Assembly: GCA_002313255.1 (NCBI GenBank)
Contig: DCBA01000057.1
Coordinates: forward strand, 701-6,755
From: Gammaproteobacteria bacterium UBA1119
GTDB taxonomy: Bacteria > Pseudomonadota > Gammaproteobacteria > Pseudomonadales > Azotimanducaceae
Direction: 5' to 3'
DNA: 6,055 nucleotides
In this document: in pieces, positions 6,012-6,055 of the stretch
Numbering within the stretch: the stretch's first letter is position 1
Layout of the letters: each line of letters starts with the position of its first letter
Translations under genes and position numbers: made by a program
The notes under the pieces: generated by a model
The model's database searches: none
Told to the model about the DNA's origin: nothing
What the model saw: the letters and a program-made list of their open reading frames with translations, nothing else

Positions 6012-6055
6012 GTGAACTCAAAGAGCTTCTAGCCGCGTACCGGGATGGCAATACG
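6008..6055 (+). CDS. larB: LarB N-terminus (partial), NPN-cofactor synthase
   Basis: An ATG overlapping the larC stop (ATGA, 6008-6011) opens a frame that runs off the window after 16 codons, MSELKELLAAYRDGNT. This resembles the short amphipathic N-terminal helix of LarB (LxELLxAxxxG). LarB carboxylates and hydrolyses nicotinic acid adenine dinucleotide to give pyridinium-3,5-dicarboxylic acid mononucleotide, the first step of NPN synthesis. The assignment relies on this short match plus the usual larB/larC neighbourhood. No Shine-Dalgarno sequence is visible upstream, which fits translational coupling to larC. Confidence 0.72.
   Translation, partial: MSELKELLAAYRDGNT

Noticed and set aside
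1..6055. Mobile elements, CRISPR repeats, tRNA/rRNA genes, riboswitches, defence genes
   Set aside because: None was seen. No direct-repeat arrays, transposase or integrase motifs or structured RNA signatures were found, and the genes are tightly packed metabolic genes.

Overview
The window is a compact bacterial segment. GC content looks to be in the mid-50s by eye. It has five complete or near-complete genes and the first 16 codons of a sixth, with almost no spare DNA. No tRNA, rRNA, CRISPR array, insertion sequence or phage gene is visible. The mix of genes (a cysteine-less tandem DsbA/HCCA-isomerase-like protein, a bacterial luciferase-like monooxygenase, a secreted cyclase-family hydrolase, a Tat-targeted aldo/keto reductase and nickel-pincer cofactor genes) suggests an environmental Gram-negative, perhaps a marine gammaproteobacterium. 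That placement rests on family resemblance only and is an inference.

Layout. Bases 42-1328 (+) encode the DsbA-like protein, whose reading frame is open to the left edge. It converges with a minus-strand pair. Reading leftwards, the pair is a secreted cyclase-family metal hydrolase (3427-2480) followed 43 bp later by an SsuD-like flavin-dependent monooxygenase (2436-1351). The two convergent genes are only 22 bp apart, and their TAG stops lie in the two arms of an inverted repeat. A 173-bp divergent intergenic region (3428-3600) carries a perfect 11-bp inverted repeat. From it, a plus-strand cluster reads rightwards: a Tat-signal aldo/keto reductase with two ferredoxin-type cysteine clusters (3601-4827), larC (start most likely GTG 4827) and larB (from 6008, cut by the window edge). 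The cluster is linked by 1-bp and 4-bp stop/start overlaps.

How they may work together. The reductase-larC-larB junctions imply translational coupling. LarB and LarC make the nickel-pincer nucleotide (NPN) cofactor of LarA-type racemases and epimerases, which act by hydride transfer on 2-hydroxy acids. An exported Fe-S aldo/keto reductase co-translated with this machinery may belong to the same hydroxyacid or sugar-acid pathway. The divergent cyclase/monooxygenase pair looks like a small catabolic module (hydrolysis plus flavin-dependent oxygenation). Both of its enzymes depart from the best-studied catalytic motifs of their families, so their substrates cannot be named. No LarA or LarE homologue is in the window.
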